Shown: positions 55,051 through 64,000 of the stretch, one piece after another
Numbering within the stretch: position 1 is the first letter of the stretch
How the letters are laid out: each line of letters begins with the position of its first letter
Origin: Streptohalobacillus salinus
GTDB lineage: Bacteria > Bacillota > Bacilli > Bacillales > Amphibacillaceae
DNA length: 64,000 bases
Assembly (NCBI RefSeq): GCF_003201605.1
Contig: NZ_QJJR01000010.1
Coordinates: forward strand, 1 to 64,000
Direction: 5' to 3'
Notes under the pieces: generated by a model
What the model saw: only the letters and a program-made list of their open reading frames with translations
What the model was told of the DNA's origin: nothing
The model's database searches: none
Made by a program: the position numbers and the translations under genes

Positions 55051-57360
55051 CTACCGCTGTATTGCATCAAGTAAAAACATTGAACGCTCCGGGGCAACGA
55101 AATCAAGTTTGTGCATCGCCCGCGTAATCGCTACATATAGTAATTTCAAATCTTGATCAGTCGCTTCGTATTGTTCATCAAATTGAACTAAGATCGCCGC
55201 ATCAAACTCTAATCCCTTTGCTGAGTGAACCGGCACAATCACAATATCCGCTTCAATCTTATCTGTTTCTCCGAGTAATTGACTCTCCATTGCTAGCCCA
55301 TTAAGAATCGTTTTAATGTTTTTTGTCCCAGCTGTTGTTTTAGAAATTAAAGCAATCCGTGCATGGCCTTTATTAAGATAACCTTCAATAAGTTCCTTCA
55401 ACACCAATTGATAGTCCTTCGTTTCATTCGCTTGATAAAATGCTGGTGCATCCCCATGTCTTACTACCGGTTCAGCTACTGGATAGACCTTATCGCCAAG
55501 ACTAACAATAGCACTGGCTAAATTCATAATTTCAATGGTTGTTCGGTAACTTTTCTTCAGGTATAAATCTTGTGCACTTGGCAACGCTTGATTCATTAAC
55601 TGATCCCAGTCACTAATGCCGCGGTAGCTATAAATCCCTTGGGTGACGTCCCCTAAAACATTAAATAGTTTCGTACCCGTCGCTCGAATTAATGCCCGGA
55701 TCTGAAAAACACTATAATCTTGACCTTCATCAATCACTACATATTTCATTTTAAGATCCGGATCAATCCCATCAATCTTTGCTTTTAGGACAAGAAGTGC
55801 TGGCAAGTCATCTAATGAATACGTCTTTTTCTTTCGCATGCTTTCTGCTTCTTCAAACAACCAATCCAATTGTTGTGGGGTTAGCGGTGTTTCTAAATAA
55901 GAAATAAAGCGTACTCTATCACTAAATAGCGCGTCATAATGTTGAACTACACTTCGTTTTTCTGCTTCCTTCATGAATTTGGTCACTTCTGAAACGGTTA
56001 GCTTCTTTACACGTTCGCGTAAAAATGCTTTGTTATCAAGTAAATCTGAGACCGTTTCTTTTCTGAGCAACGGGTCCTTAACACGATGGGCAATCTTATC
56101 ATATTGTGCTTCAAACTGTTCTTCAATATGTTTAAGTACCTCGTCTTTTTTGGTCCGGAATGACTTCTTTAATAATTGAACAATTTTTTCTTTTCGTTTT
56201 TCAAACGGTAAGTAGCGATATTCTTTAATAAACAATTGTTTCAAACGCTTCTCACTCATAATTTTAAATTGCTCAAGCTTGAATGGCCGATCTGGCAAAT
56301 AATGATTGCGTACCTCCGTTAAGTAATTCAAGACTACTTTCTCAAAAGCTACCGAACCTTTAAAACCAGCAATAAATGCTTGTTTCTCTTTATCAACTTT
56401 TGTCCCATTAATCATCGTTTCTAATTCTTTTACCGCGGGATAAATCTTCAATGATTTTCCCAACACCTGTTCAGCATAAACGGCAAAGGTGGCTTGGGTG
56501 ATTCGGTCCACCCCAAGCTCTGGTAAGCTTTCACTTATATAATCAATAAACATTCGGTTGGGCGCTAAAATCATCATTTGTTCCGGTTTAATTTGATCTT
56601 GATAATGATAAATAAAATAAGACAAACGGTGCAAAGCAATTGTTGTTTTCCCACTTCCCGCTACCCCTTGTACAATCATTGGCTTCGTCAAATCAGCCCG
56701 AATAACCTCGTTTTGTTCCGCTTGAATCGTCGCAACAATTTCGTTTAGACGTTTATCAGATGTTTCCTGCAAAGACTTTTGTAACAATTCATCACGGGTG
56801 GTCATATCAATGTCTCTAATGTCAGCCAATTCGCCTGACTCAATCATGTATTGACGTTTTTTAGTGAGCTTTCCGTGATAAGTCGTTTCACCACTTTGAT
56901 AAGAGACATCACCTAGCCGGCCATCATAATACAAGTTACTGACCGGAGATCGCCAATCAACAATGATCGGCTCTTGGGTATCTTTTCGGTAAAGGGATAC
57001 TTTCCCAATATAATAGGTTGCCGGTGTATGGGTATGATCTTTAAGGAAATCTACCCGACCGAAGTAAGGTTTGTCTTTAACTTTGATTAAGCTAGCTAAA
57101 TCATTTTTGAGCATATCAAGTAAGCGAGCATTCGTTAAAATATTAATATAACTTAGACTGCTATCGAGATAATCGAGATTTATAAATGCTTCTTTCATGC
57201 TATCTTCGTAGTTTTCTTGTTCTTTCTCAGAAATTTCAAGGATAGATTTTATGTAGTCCTTGGTATACATTAAATAGTCATGTTCTATTTGGAAATCTGG
57301 GTGGTTACATACCATAAGTTTCTCAAACCTTTCCGTTTCTCGTATCCACTGACGCTTCAT
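55051..57360 (-). CDS. helD: RNA polymerase recycling helicase HelD
   Basis: A 769-residue UvrD/Rep-like ATPase close in length to B. subtilis HelD (774). The N-terminal coiled-coil arm (about residues 20-95) that enters the RNA polymerase secondary channel precedes Walker A GVAGSGKTT (232-240). Walker B appears as VVIDEGQD and motif VI as LYVAITRAMH. HelD frees stalled RNA polymerase from nucleic acid. The ATG has only a weak upstream ribosome-binding site. Confidence 0.93.
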   Translation of the reverse strand: MKRQWIRETERFEKLMVCNHPDFQIEHDYLMYTKDYIKSILEISEKEQENYEDSMKEAFINLDYLDSSLSYINILTNARLLDMLKNDLASLIKVKDKPYFGRVDFLKDHTHTPATYYIGKVSLYRKDTQEPIIVDWRSPVSNLYYDGRLGDVSYQSGETTYHGKLTKKRQYMIESGELADIRDIDMTTRDELLQKSLQETSDKRLNEIVATIQAEQNEVIRADLTKPMIVQGVAGSGKTTIALHRLSYFIYHYQDQIKPEQMMILAPNRMFIDYISESLPELGVDRITQATFAVYAEQVLGKSLKIYPAVKELETMINGTKVDKEKQAFIAGFKGSVAFEKVVLNYLTEVRNHYLPDRPFKLEQFKIMSEKRLKQLFIKEYRYLPFEKRKEKIVQLLKKSFRTKKDEVLKHIEEQFEAQYDKIAHRVKDPLLRKETVSDLLDNKAFLRERVKKLTVSEVTKFMKEAEKRSVVQHYDALFSDRVRFISYLETPLTPQQLDWLFEEAESMRKKKTYSLDDLPALLVLKAKIDGIDPDLKMKYVVIDEGQDYSVFQIRALIRATGTKLFNVLGDVTQGIYSYRGISDWDQLMNQALPSAQDLYLKKSYRTTIEIMNLASAIVSLGDKVYPVAEPVVRHGDAPAFYQANETKDYQLVLKELIEGYLNKGHARIALISKTTAGTKNIKTILNGLAMESQLLGETDKIEADIVIVPVHSAKGLEFDAAILVQFDEQYEATDQDLKLLYVAITRAMHKLDFVAPERSMFLLDAIQR

Positions 57361-57505
57361 ATCTTATCACAGCTCGGTCTCTTCTTGTAGTAAAACAAGC
57401 ACAGGCGGACACACGTTCGAAAAACACAGCAACTTTTCTTTTCATCACACGCAAAATACGTTATACTTTCAGGAGATTAAAACTTTAAAAAAGCGGTGAA
57501 ATGTC

Positions 57506-58132
57506 ATGTTAGAAGATACAGGTGAACGCGTCATTCCTGAAAATATGTCAATTACAAATGAATTGTTAATTGAGCACATTGCACGTTATCATTTTGCACT
57601 CCCCTTTATTACAGAAGGTCGCGTCCTTGATATGGCTTCAGGTTCAGGATTTGGTACGCATATTATTGCAAAGAAAAAGAAAAAAGTGATTGAAGAAGTA
57701 ATCGGACTAGATATTGACCCCGACGCCTTAGCTTACGCTAAAAAAACGTATTATCACCCGAAATCATCGTTTCATTGCGCTGATTTAACGGGTGATACCC
57801 TCGTTGATCGCTTTGGTTCATTTAACACCATTGTGAGCTTTGAAACATACGAACATATCGCAAATGAATCCGCCTTTTTAACCAATGCCTACAACTTGTT
57901 AAAACCTGGTGGGCACCTTATTTTGTCTACCCCCTTCGGCGCTGGTCGCGGAGAACCTTGTGGTTCCCCGTTTCACGTTCATCAAATTACGCCGGATGAA
58001 TTCAAAGCTTTATTTCGTGATTTCAACTATCAACAGATCGATTACTTCCTGCAACGCGGTGCACTGATTCAGCGTGATGACGATCAGGTTTTAGATCATT
58101 ATCCGCTGGGAATTCTCGTCTTGAAAAAGTAA
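57506..58132 (+). CDS. Class I SAM-dependent methyltransferase
   Basis: A 208-residue methyltransferase. SAM motif I is VLDMASGSGFGTH (about residues 41-53), motif II acidic residue in GLDIDPDALAYA, and a UbiE/Methyltransf_11-type LLKPGGHLILSTP follows. The substrate is unknown. RBS is weak (AGCGGTGAAA). It is divergent from helD and has its own terminator. Confidence 0.85.
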   Translation: MLEDTGERVIPENMSITNELLIEHIARYHFALPFITEGRVLDMASGSGFGTHIIAKKKKKVIEEVIGLDIDPDALAYAKKTYYHPKSSFHCADLTGDTLVDRFGSFNTIVSFETYEHIANESAFLTNAYNLLKPGGHLILSTPFGAGRGEPCGSPFHVHQITPDEFKALFRDFNYQQIDYFLQRGALIQRDDDQVLDHYPLGILVLKK

Positions 58133-58189
58133 CACATTACCTCCCCACATTTGTACTTTGCTTTATCCGTTAGGATGCTGAAAGAATTT

Positions 58190-58222
58190 GAGAGGGTATG
58201 GTCGATACATACCCTCTTTTTA
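58190..58222 (+). terminator. Terminator after the methyltransferase gene
   Basis: AGAGGGTATG pairs perfectly with CATACCCTCT around a 7-nt loop, followed by TTTT. Confidence 0.9.
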
Positions 58223-58246
58223 TATCATGCTAGGGTTTGAGCTTTT

Positions 58247-58273
58247 GTTTAGTGCACGCGCAGTATTTGGTAT
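58247..58273 (+). promoter_or_regulatory. Possible SigB-type promoter
   Basis: GTTTAG (58247-58252), a 15-nt spacer and TGGTAT (58268-58273). The -35 equals that of the rsbV promoter and the -10 differs from GGGWAW by one base. It lies 34 nt before a small membrane-protein gene. Confidence 0.35.
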
Positions 58274-58306
58274 TGTCTTTCTTTCATTCAATTAAAGCGA
58301 CACGAA

Positions 58307-58618
58307 GTGCATCGAAAATGGTTAATCTTACTCGTTTTGTTCTCAATAATTTTTCTGGCATTTTGCATGCGTTATCCCGGTGCAAAGGTCCGTAACTTAC
58401 CTGCTGTCTATCCTCACAGACTAGAGGACATCCGCGGAGAAGTTACATTTGTCGAACCATCAGGGCATGAATTCAAACTTAACATTCCGTACTTTGAAGG
58501 TAATCCTTGGACGTTTACACCTGTACCTGGAAACCATTACACCCTTTACTATGTGCCTCATAGTCGCCTTGTCATGCATGCAGAAGCAGACCAAAGAAGC
58601 CCTAACATTAATCCTTAA
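58307..58618 (+). CDS. Small membrane-anchored protein, unknown function
   Basis: A 103-residue protein with one N-terminal hydrophobic helix (residues 5-20, ending LAFC, which might serve as a lipobox) and a basic residue before it. The extracellular part is beta-rich with aromatic and proline residues (NPWTFTPVPGNHYTLYYV), resembling a small beta-barrel domain. I do not recognise a family. The GTG start has a poor ribosome-binding site. The stop codon lies in the terminator stem. Confidence 0.6.
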   Translation: MHRKWLILLVLFSIIFLAFCMRYPGAKVRNLPAVYPHRLEDIRGEVTFVEPSGHEFKLNIPYFEGNPWTFTPVPGNHYTLYYVPHSRLVMHAEADQRSPNINP

Positions 58619-58652
58619 GCAAAACTTTCATAAGGAAATGTTAGGGCTTTTG
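58597..58652. terminator. Bidirectional terminator overlapping the small gene's end
   Basis: AAGCCCTAACATT pairs with AATGTTAGGGCTT and the stem continues as CCTTA/TAAGG. The 5' arm covers the last codons and stop of the plus-strand gene; the other side serves argF. Confidence 0.9.
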
Positions 58653-58687
58653 CGCTTTGTCTATAATTATTTCATACTATTTTCCAC

Positions 58688-59647
58688 TTAAAAAACAAAG
58701 CTATCTTCATTACTCATCAATGCAACCATTAACGCCTTCTGAGCGTGGAGACGATTTTCAGCTTCTTGAAAAATCACTGAATGATTGCCGTCGATAATCT
58801 CACTCGTCACTTCTTCCCCGCGGTGCGCTGGCAGACAGTGTAAGAATAAATAGTCTTCGGCCGCTCCAGTCATTAACGCCTCGTTCACTTGGTAACTAGA
58901 AAACTTCAGCAACCGCTCTTTCTGTTCGCTTTCTTGCCCCATACTCGCCCATACGTCGGTATACACCACATCTGCACCACTAACCGCTTCGTTAGGATCG
59001 GTTGTAATTGTAATCGTAACACCGTTTGCTTCGGCAATCTTTTCTGCTTGTTCTACAATTGCTGGCTTTGGTAAGTAACCAGCTGGTGCTGCAGTTTTAA
59101 AGTGCATGCCCATCTTAACTGCTCCCACCATTAAGGAATGCGCCATGTTGTTGCCATCACCAATATAAGTAAGTGTCAGTCCGCTTAGTTTTCCTTTGAC
59201 TTCTTCAATCGTCAATAAGTCAGCTAACACTTGGCATGGATGATAATCATCGGTCAATCCATTAATAACTGGGATACTCGCATACTCAGCAAGTTCTTCG
59301 ACCTCTTTTTGATGGAATGTACGAATCATTATTCCATCTAAATAACCGGATAACACCTGAGCGGTATCGCTAATCGGCTCCCCACGGCCTAACTGCAAAT
59401 CTTTACTGCTAAGGAATAGGCCGGTCCCACCAAGTTGATAGATTCCTGCTTCAAATGATACCCGCGTCCGTGTTGACGCTTTTTCAAAGATCATCCCGAG
59501 TACTTTTCCTTTTAAGGGTTGATAAATTTCTTTTTGTTGATGCTTCTGTTTGATTTGTTTCGCTAAATCTAATAAATACCGAATCTCTGCAGTAGTATAA
59601 TCAAATAAAGTTAAACAATCTTTTCCTGCTAACGTGTTGGCTGGCAT
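58688..59647 (-). CDS. argF: Ornithine carbamoyltransferase
   Basis: A 319-residue anabolic OTCase. Carbamoyl phosphate is bound by STRTRVSFE (about residues 56-64) and HPCQ; ornithine by SMG in DVWASMGQE; and HCLPAHRGEE carries the active-site cysteine. It follows carB by 2 nt, so the carbamoyl phosphate made by CarAB feeds directly into citrulline synthesis. Confidence 0.96.
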   Translation of the reverse strand: MPANTLAGKDCLTLFDYTTAEIRYLLDLAKQIKQKHQQKEIYQPLKGKVLGMIFEKASTRTRVSFEAGIYQLGGTGLFLSSKDLQLGRGEPISDTAQVLSGYLDGIMIRTFHQKEVEELAEYASIPVINGLTDDYHPCQVLADLLTIEEVKGKLSGLTLTYIGDGNNMAHSLMVGAVKMGMHFKTAAPAGYLPKPAIVEQAEKIAEANGVTITITTDPNEAVSGADVVYTDVWASMGQESEQKERLLKFSSYQVNEALMTGAAEDYLFLHCLPAHRGEEVTSEIIDGNHSVIFQEAENRLHAQKALMVALMSNEDSFVF

Positions 59648-59649
59648 AT

Positions 59650-62600
59650 CTACACCTCTACTTTCACTTCTTGTAACGCCCGGTAGGCTTGAATTGTTTT
59701 CGGTTGCGCAATTGACGCACCTAGACTTGTTAAAAAGGCAGCTAATGTTTCTGCTCTGCTATACACCTCTACGCCTTCAGTGAGTGCTTTAAGGCGTAGC
59801 GTTAAGCTTGATTGGTCTAAGATCAGTTGCAAATGACCGGCTTCAAGTAGATCAATCACTTCTGCTTCGGTTACCTGTTGTCCATGCGTATAGCCCAATA
59901 CCGCTAGTGCCTCTTGGGCTGCTTGATTGACATAAACATGGCCATTCAGTTCATTTAAGGCTTCAGCAAGTGCGGGCGATACCGCATGAGTTCCAATATA
60001 AAGTCCAGCTTCTGTTGTGAATGTCGTATTTCTTTCTGACTTAAACCCAAAGGCTTTTTGCAACGCTTCGTTAACCGTCATGCCTAAACCAATCGCTTCA
60101 CCTGTTGAACGCATTTCCGGTTGCAAGAGTGGGTCAACGTCTGTCAATTTACCGGATGAGAACACAGGAATCTTCACGGCATAAAACGGAATATCCGCTT
60201 GTAAACCTAGCGGCATACCAAACGCATCAATCGATTGCCCCATTTGAATCCTTACCGCTAAGTCGACCATCTCGATACCGGTAACTTTACTCGCAATTGG
60301 TACCGTACGTGATGCCCGCGGATTCACTTCTAAGCAGTAAATCGTTTTTTCATCTTTACTTAATACAAATTGAATATTCATGATTCCTTTTACTTGTAAT
60401 GCTTCTGCAATTTTCGCTGTATACGTTTCAATCTGCTGCTTGTGTTTCTTTGTCAGGGAGGGCGCCGGGAAGATTGCCATGCTATCACCAGAGTGCACCC
60501 CTGCTTTTTCTACATGCTCAAAAATACCAGGAATGATTACTTTTCCGTTCTCACAGACAGCATCAATCTCAACTTCTTTTCCTTCAATAAATTGATCAAC
60601 TAACAACGGGAAAATCCGTGAAGATGGTTTCTCCTTAATCATACCCGTCAAATAACTCGTTAATGTGGCTTCGTCCTCAGCAATCATCATTCCTTGACCC
60701 CCGATAACATAAGAGGGACGGATCAAGACTGGATAACCCATTGTTTTCGCAATGTTCTTTGCCTCATCAAATGAATCGACCGTTTGACCAGGAATATGTG
60801 GAATGTTTAATGTGCGCAGCAACTGATAAAACTGTTTACGATCTTCAGTCACATCGATCATATTTAGCGATGTCCCAACGACGTTAATGCCGCGCTTGGA
60901 TAAACCTTCTGCTAAATTAATCGCTGTCTGACCGCCAAACTGGACGAGCACACCATCCGCTTGTTCTTTATTAACAATTTGCTCGACATCTTCCACCGTT
61001 AAAGGTTCAAAGTATAGATGATCAGCAGTTGAGTAATCGGTACTGACCGTTTCCGGGTTGTTATTGACAACCACCGAATCAATCCCCTGATCTTTTAATG
61101 AAAAAGCGGCATGCACGGAACAATAATCAAACTCTACACCTTGACCAATTCGAATCGGACCTGAACCTAAGACGACCATCCGTCTTTTTTTCGTCAGTGG
61201 CTCGACCTCATCATATTCTTGCCATGAACTATAAAAGTACGGTGTCTCTGCTTGAAATTCTGCTGCACAAGTATCGACCATCTTATAACTCGCAGATAGG
61301 CCGTTAGCTTTTAAATGATCATTAACTTCTTCCACCGATGCATCCAGCGCTTCACTTAAGAATGGTTCCGATACACTAAGTTTTTTCGCTTGGATTAACT
61401 CATCCATCGAGACCGTTGCTAACGTCTTCATCGATAAATGCTGTTCTAAATCGACTAAGTCTTTGCATTCATTTAAGAAATAGCGGGTAATTAAAGTGAT
61501 GTCATGTAATTGTTCCACACGCATTCCCCGTCTAAACGCTTCTGCGAGTAAAAATAAACGTTGATCTGTTGGATGGGTAAGTCCAGCAATGAGCGCTTCC
61601 TCCGTGAGTTCGTGAGTAAAAGGTGCATCAAAGTGCGTTAAGCCAATCTCTAATGAACGAATCGCTTTATTTAAGGCTGCTTTAAAGTTCCGACCGAGTG
61701 CCATTACTTCACCTGTGGCCTTCATTTGTGTACCAAGAGTGCGTTCCGCTTGATAGAACTTATCAAATGGCCAACGCGGAATCTTTAATGCCACATAATC
61801 GATTGTCGGTTCAAAACTTGCGTACGTGTAACCGGTAATTGGATTAAGTACTTCATCTAAATGAAAACCTAAAGCTAATTTTGCAGCAATTCTGGCGATT
61901 GGATAACCTGTGGCTTTTGAAGCGAGTGCACTAGAACGACTAACCCGAGGATTAACTTCGATAATGATATAATCATTAGTCAATGGATTTAAAGCAAACT
62001 GGATATTACAACCACCCACCACGCCGAGTTCACGAATAACTTTAAGCGATGATGCCCGTAACATTTGATGTTGTTGATCAGTAAGTGTTTGCGTCGGGGC
62101 GACAACAATACTATCCCCTGTATGCACTCCAACCGCGTCAATGTTTTCCATATTACAAATGATTACAGCGGTATCATTTCCATCACGCATCACTTCATAT
62201 TCAATTTCTTTCCAACCTTTGACCGATTGTTCGATGAGTACTTGATGGATTGGACTTTGATGCAAACCGTTTTTAACGATTTTAATCATTTCTGCTTCAT
62301 CATTCGCAATTCCACCACCGGCACCACCTAGCGTGTAAGCTGGACGAACAATAATTGGATAGCCTAAGTGATTCGCAAACTCAATTGCTGCTTCTATTGT
62401 TTCACATGTTTGACTGTTTGCGACCGGTTCATTAATTTCAGTCATCATTGCTTTAAAAATTTCTCGATCTTCACCCTTTTCAATCGTTTCAAGAGGCGTA
62501 CCCAGCAAGGTAACATGATGTGCTTCCAGTACACCTGCATCCGTTAACGCCGTCGCTAAATTTAGGCCTGTTTGGCCACCTAAGGTCGGTAATAGCCCAT

Positions 62601-62850
62601 CAGGTTTTTCAATGGCAATGATCTTCGCTAAGCTTTCTACTGTTAACGGCTCTAAATAAATGTGATCCGCAATGTTTTCGTCAGTCATAATCGTAGCTGG
62701 ATTATTATTAACGAGGACGACTTCGATATCTTCTTCTTTTAAAGCGAGACAGGCCTGAGTGCCTGCGTAATCAAATTCAGCAGCTTGACCGATCACAATC
62801 GGCCCAGAGCCAATCACTAATACTTTTTTTATGTCTGGTAACTTAGGCAT
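59650..62850 (-). CDS. carB: Carbamoyl-phosphate synthase large chain
   Basis: A protein of 1066 residues with two homologous ATP-grasp halves (each opening VLGSGPIRIGQG or VIGSGPIVIGQA), the oligomerisation region between them, and a C-terminal MGS-like regulatory domain (last 130 residues). ATG at 62850 is preferred: AAAGGGG lies 9 nt upstream, whereas a GTG at 62856 is too close. It overlaps the carA stop by 8 nt. Pairing with argF marks it as the arginine-pathway enzyme. Confidence 0.97.
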   Translation of the reverse strand: MPKLPDIKKVLVIGSGPIVIGQAAEFDYAGTQACLALKEEDIEVVLVNNNPATIMTDENIADHIYLEPLTVESLAKIIAIEKPDGLLPTLGGQTGLNLATALTDAGVLEAHHVTLLGTPLETIEKGEDREIFKAMMTEINEPVANSQTCETIEAAIEFANHLGYPIIVRPAYTLGGAGGGIANDEAEMIKIVKNGLHQSPIHQVLIEQSVKGWKEIEYEVMRDGNDTAVIICNMENIDAVGVHTGDSIVVAPTQTLTDQQHQMLRASSLKVIRELGVVGGCNIQFALNPLTNDYIIIEVNPRVSRSSALASKATGYPIARIAAKLALGFHLDEVLNPITGYTYASFEPTIDYVALKIPRWPFDKFYQAERTLGTQMKATGEVMALGRNFKAALNKAIRSLEIGLTHFDAPFTHELTEEALIAGLTHPTDQRLFLLAEAFRRGMRVEQLHDITLITRYFLNECKDLVDLEQHLSMKTLATVSMDELIQAKKLSVSEPFLSEALDASVEEVNDHLKANGLSASYKMVDTCAAEFQAETPYFYSSWQEYDEVEPLTKKRRMVVLGSGPIRIGQGVEFDYCSVHAAFSLKDQGIDSVVVNNNPETVSTDYSTADHLYFEPLTVEDVEQIVNKEQADGVLVQFGGQTAINLAEGLSKRGINVVGTSLNMIDVTEDRKQFYQLLRTLNIPHIPGQTVDSFDEAKNIAKTMGYPVLIRPSYVIGGQGMMIAEDEATLTSYLTGMIKEKPSSRIFPLLVDQFIEGKEVEIDAVCENGKVIIPGIFEHVEKAGVHSGDSMAIFPAPSLTKKHKQQIETYTAKIAEALQVKGIMNIQFVLSKDEKTIYCLEVNPRASRTVPIASKVTGIEMVDLAVRIQMGQSIDAFGMPLGLQADIPFYAVKIPVFSSGKLTDVDPLLQPEMRSTGEAIGLGMTVNEALQKAFGFKSERNTTFTTEAGLYIGTHAVSPALAEALNELNGHVYVNQAAQEALAVLGYTHGQQVTEAEVIDLLEAGHLQLILDQSSLTLRLKALTEGVEVYSRAETLAAFLTSLGASIAQPKTIQAYRALQEVKVEV

Positions 62851-63928
62851 AGACACGCACCCCTTTTTCTTTCACAAGTTGAACGAACTCATCAATAATA
62901 TACGTTGAGTCCCACGGTCCTGGATTTGCCTCTGGGTGAAATTGTACAGATTGAACCAGTAAATCTTTATGTTTCAACCCTTCAATTGAACCATCATTTA
63001 CGTTTAAATAGCTAACTTCAAACGGCGAGTCACATATGCCATCTTCAGCAACCACAAAGCCATGATTTTGCGAGGTCATTGTCACTTGATTTGTCTTTAC
63101 TGCTTTAACTGGATGATTTCCACCACGGTGACCATACGGTAATTTCTCGGTTTTACACCCATAGCTGAGTGCTAACAACTGGTGACCTAGGCATATACCA
63201 AAGCTTGGAAATGTCGCACTAATTTCCTTTACTGATGGAAGCTGATCGACCAAATCCATCGGATCACCAGGTCCGTTTGAGAATAAAACACCATCTACCT
63301 CATGATGCTCAAGCGTTTGTTTCGTTGTATCGTAGGGGAAAACTGTCACTTTCACATCATTTTTTAATAAGGCATTAATGATTGATTGTTTCTGACCATA
63401 ATCAATTACCCCAATATGTAGGGCATCCTCTGTTTGTTCGCCGAAGCTGATTGGTTTTCTCACTGAAACCGACGGCACCAATCCCGTTTGTACTTGCGTC
63501 AACTGAACGTGATCGTCAGCTGTTGGGGTGATTTTTCCAAAAACATTGCCATGTTTACGGATTAATTTTGTTAGATGACGTGTATCAATATCATAAATAA
63601 CCGGCATTTGTTTTTTAGTGACGTAGTCAAGTAACGAGGTTGTTGATGTTGGATGATCAGGGTGTAAGCAAGGTGTTTGAATAATTAACGCACTTGCCCC
63701 GTAAGCCACACTTTCACCAATCGATTCATTTATTCCGTAGTTTCCAATTAAAGGATATGTTAAGGTAACCAGCTGCCCTTGATAAGAAGGATCAGTCATT
63801 ACCTCTTGATAACCCATCATTGATGTATTAAAAACAACTTCTCCCTCAACGGTCTGTGGCTTCCCTAAATACTTTCCTGTTAACACATCGCCCGTATTTA
63901 AAACAATGTATGCTGTCTGTGCTGTCAT
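62843..63928 (-). CDS. carA: Carbamoyl-phosphate synthase small chain
   Basis: A 361-residue glutaminase subunit. The class I amidotransferase triad is visible as the nucleophilic Cys in FGICLGHQL and the His and Glu in QFHPEANPG. ATG at 63928 follows GGGAGGAAGAACA; a frame six codons longer starts before that site. It is first of carA-carB-argF. Confidence 0.97.
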   Translation of the reverse strand: MTAQTAYIVLNTGDVLTGKYLGKPQTVEGEVVFNTSMMGYQEVMTDPSYQGQLVTLTYPLIGNYGINESIGESVAYGASALIIQTPCLHPDHPTSTTSLLDYVTKKQMPVIYDIDTRHLTKLIRKHGNVFGKITPTADDHVQLTQVQTGLVPSVSVRKPISFGEQTEDALHIGVIDYGQKQSIINALLKNDVKVTVFPYDTTKQTLEHHEVDGVLFSNGPGDPMDLVDQLPSVKEISATFPSFGICLGHQLLALSYGCKTEKLPYGHRGGNHPVKAVKTNQVTMTSQNHGFVVAEDGICDSPFEVSYLNVNDGSIEGLKHKDLLVQSVQFHPEANPGPWDSTYIIDEFVQLVKEKGVRVYA

Positions 63929-63974
63929 TGTTCTTCCTCCCATCATAACTTTGGTGGTGAAACCTTTTCTATAT

Positions 63975-64000
63975 GTGTTAAATCTTTTATATTCAAATTT
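63975..64000 (-). promoter_or_regulatory. Possible ARG-box half site upstream of carA
   Basis: The minus strand reads AAATTTGAATATAAAAGATT at the window edge. TTTGAAT matches one half of the ArgR box; the second half is poor. Regulation by ArgR is expected for carAB-argF but the region is cut by the window. Confidence 0.25.

Overview
The window is 64 kb of a low-GC Gram-positive chromosome. It carries the complete RsbRSTUVW-SigB-RsbX stress module next to mazEF and alr, an FMN-riboswitch rib operon, a CssRS/HtrB-type secretion-stress set, HelD, CshA and SigA-type promoters with strong Shine-Dalgarno sites. Together these point to the Bacillaceae. An EhuBCDA ectoine/hydroxyectoine importer suggests a halotolerant or halophilic member. 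The genus cannot be fixed from the sequence alone.

Layout. 1-1.2 kb: ten tRNA genes on the minus strand behind one strong promoter, running off the left edge into what looks like the leader of an rRNA operon. 1.3-4.2 kb: a SprT-like gene and tex. 4.2-13.2 kb: the minus-strand block acpS, nnr, alr, mazE, mazF, rsbR-S-T-U-V-W, sigB, rsbX, with a terminator between mazF and rsbR and an internal SigB promoter before rsbV. 13.4-24.6 kb: rhomboid protease, cshA helicase, degV, esterase, a CxxC thiol protein, an EcsAB-like ABC exporter coupled to a MarR regulator, two GNATs, a DUF368 (PopT-type) membrane protein and a CapA-type lipoprotein. 24.8-31.6 kb (plus strand): a small alarmone hydrolase, ehuBCDA, then a MacB-type ABC exporter with a small lipoprotein.

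31.8-46.4 kb: short-form alpha-glucan phosphorylase with a cre-like site, typA, cssSR divergent from htrB, two tandem ElaA-type acetyltransferases, a YkwC-type dehydrogenase, trhO, another GNAT, glutathione peroxidase, and a DUF1858-DUF438 hemerythrin/PAS pair. 46.7-50.4 kb: ribD-ribE-ribBA-ribH under an FMN riboswitch. 50.5-58.6 kb: murB, two methyl-accepting chemotaxis proteins, helD, a methyltransferase and a small membrane protein. 58.7-63.9 kb: carA-carB-argF for carbamoyl phosphate and citrulline synthesis.

Most of the window is conserved chromosome; I see no insertion sequence, prophage, CRISPR array or obvious island. The best leads are regulatory. The SigB promoter inside the sigB operon gives a local consensus (GTTTA-N14/15-GGGAAT), which recurs before a chemotaxis receptor with almost no extracellular domain and, less well, before a 103-residue membrane protein. 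An intercistronic terminator separates ehuB from ehuCDA, and CGATA/TATCG palindromes crowd the ehuB promoter. Phased TTTC repeats precede htrB. Two gene-free stretches (16.1 and 33.7 kb) hold intrinsic terminators with no gene to terminate.
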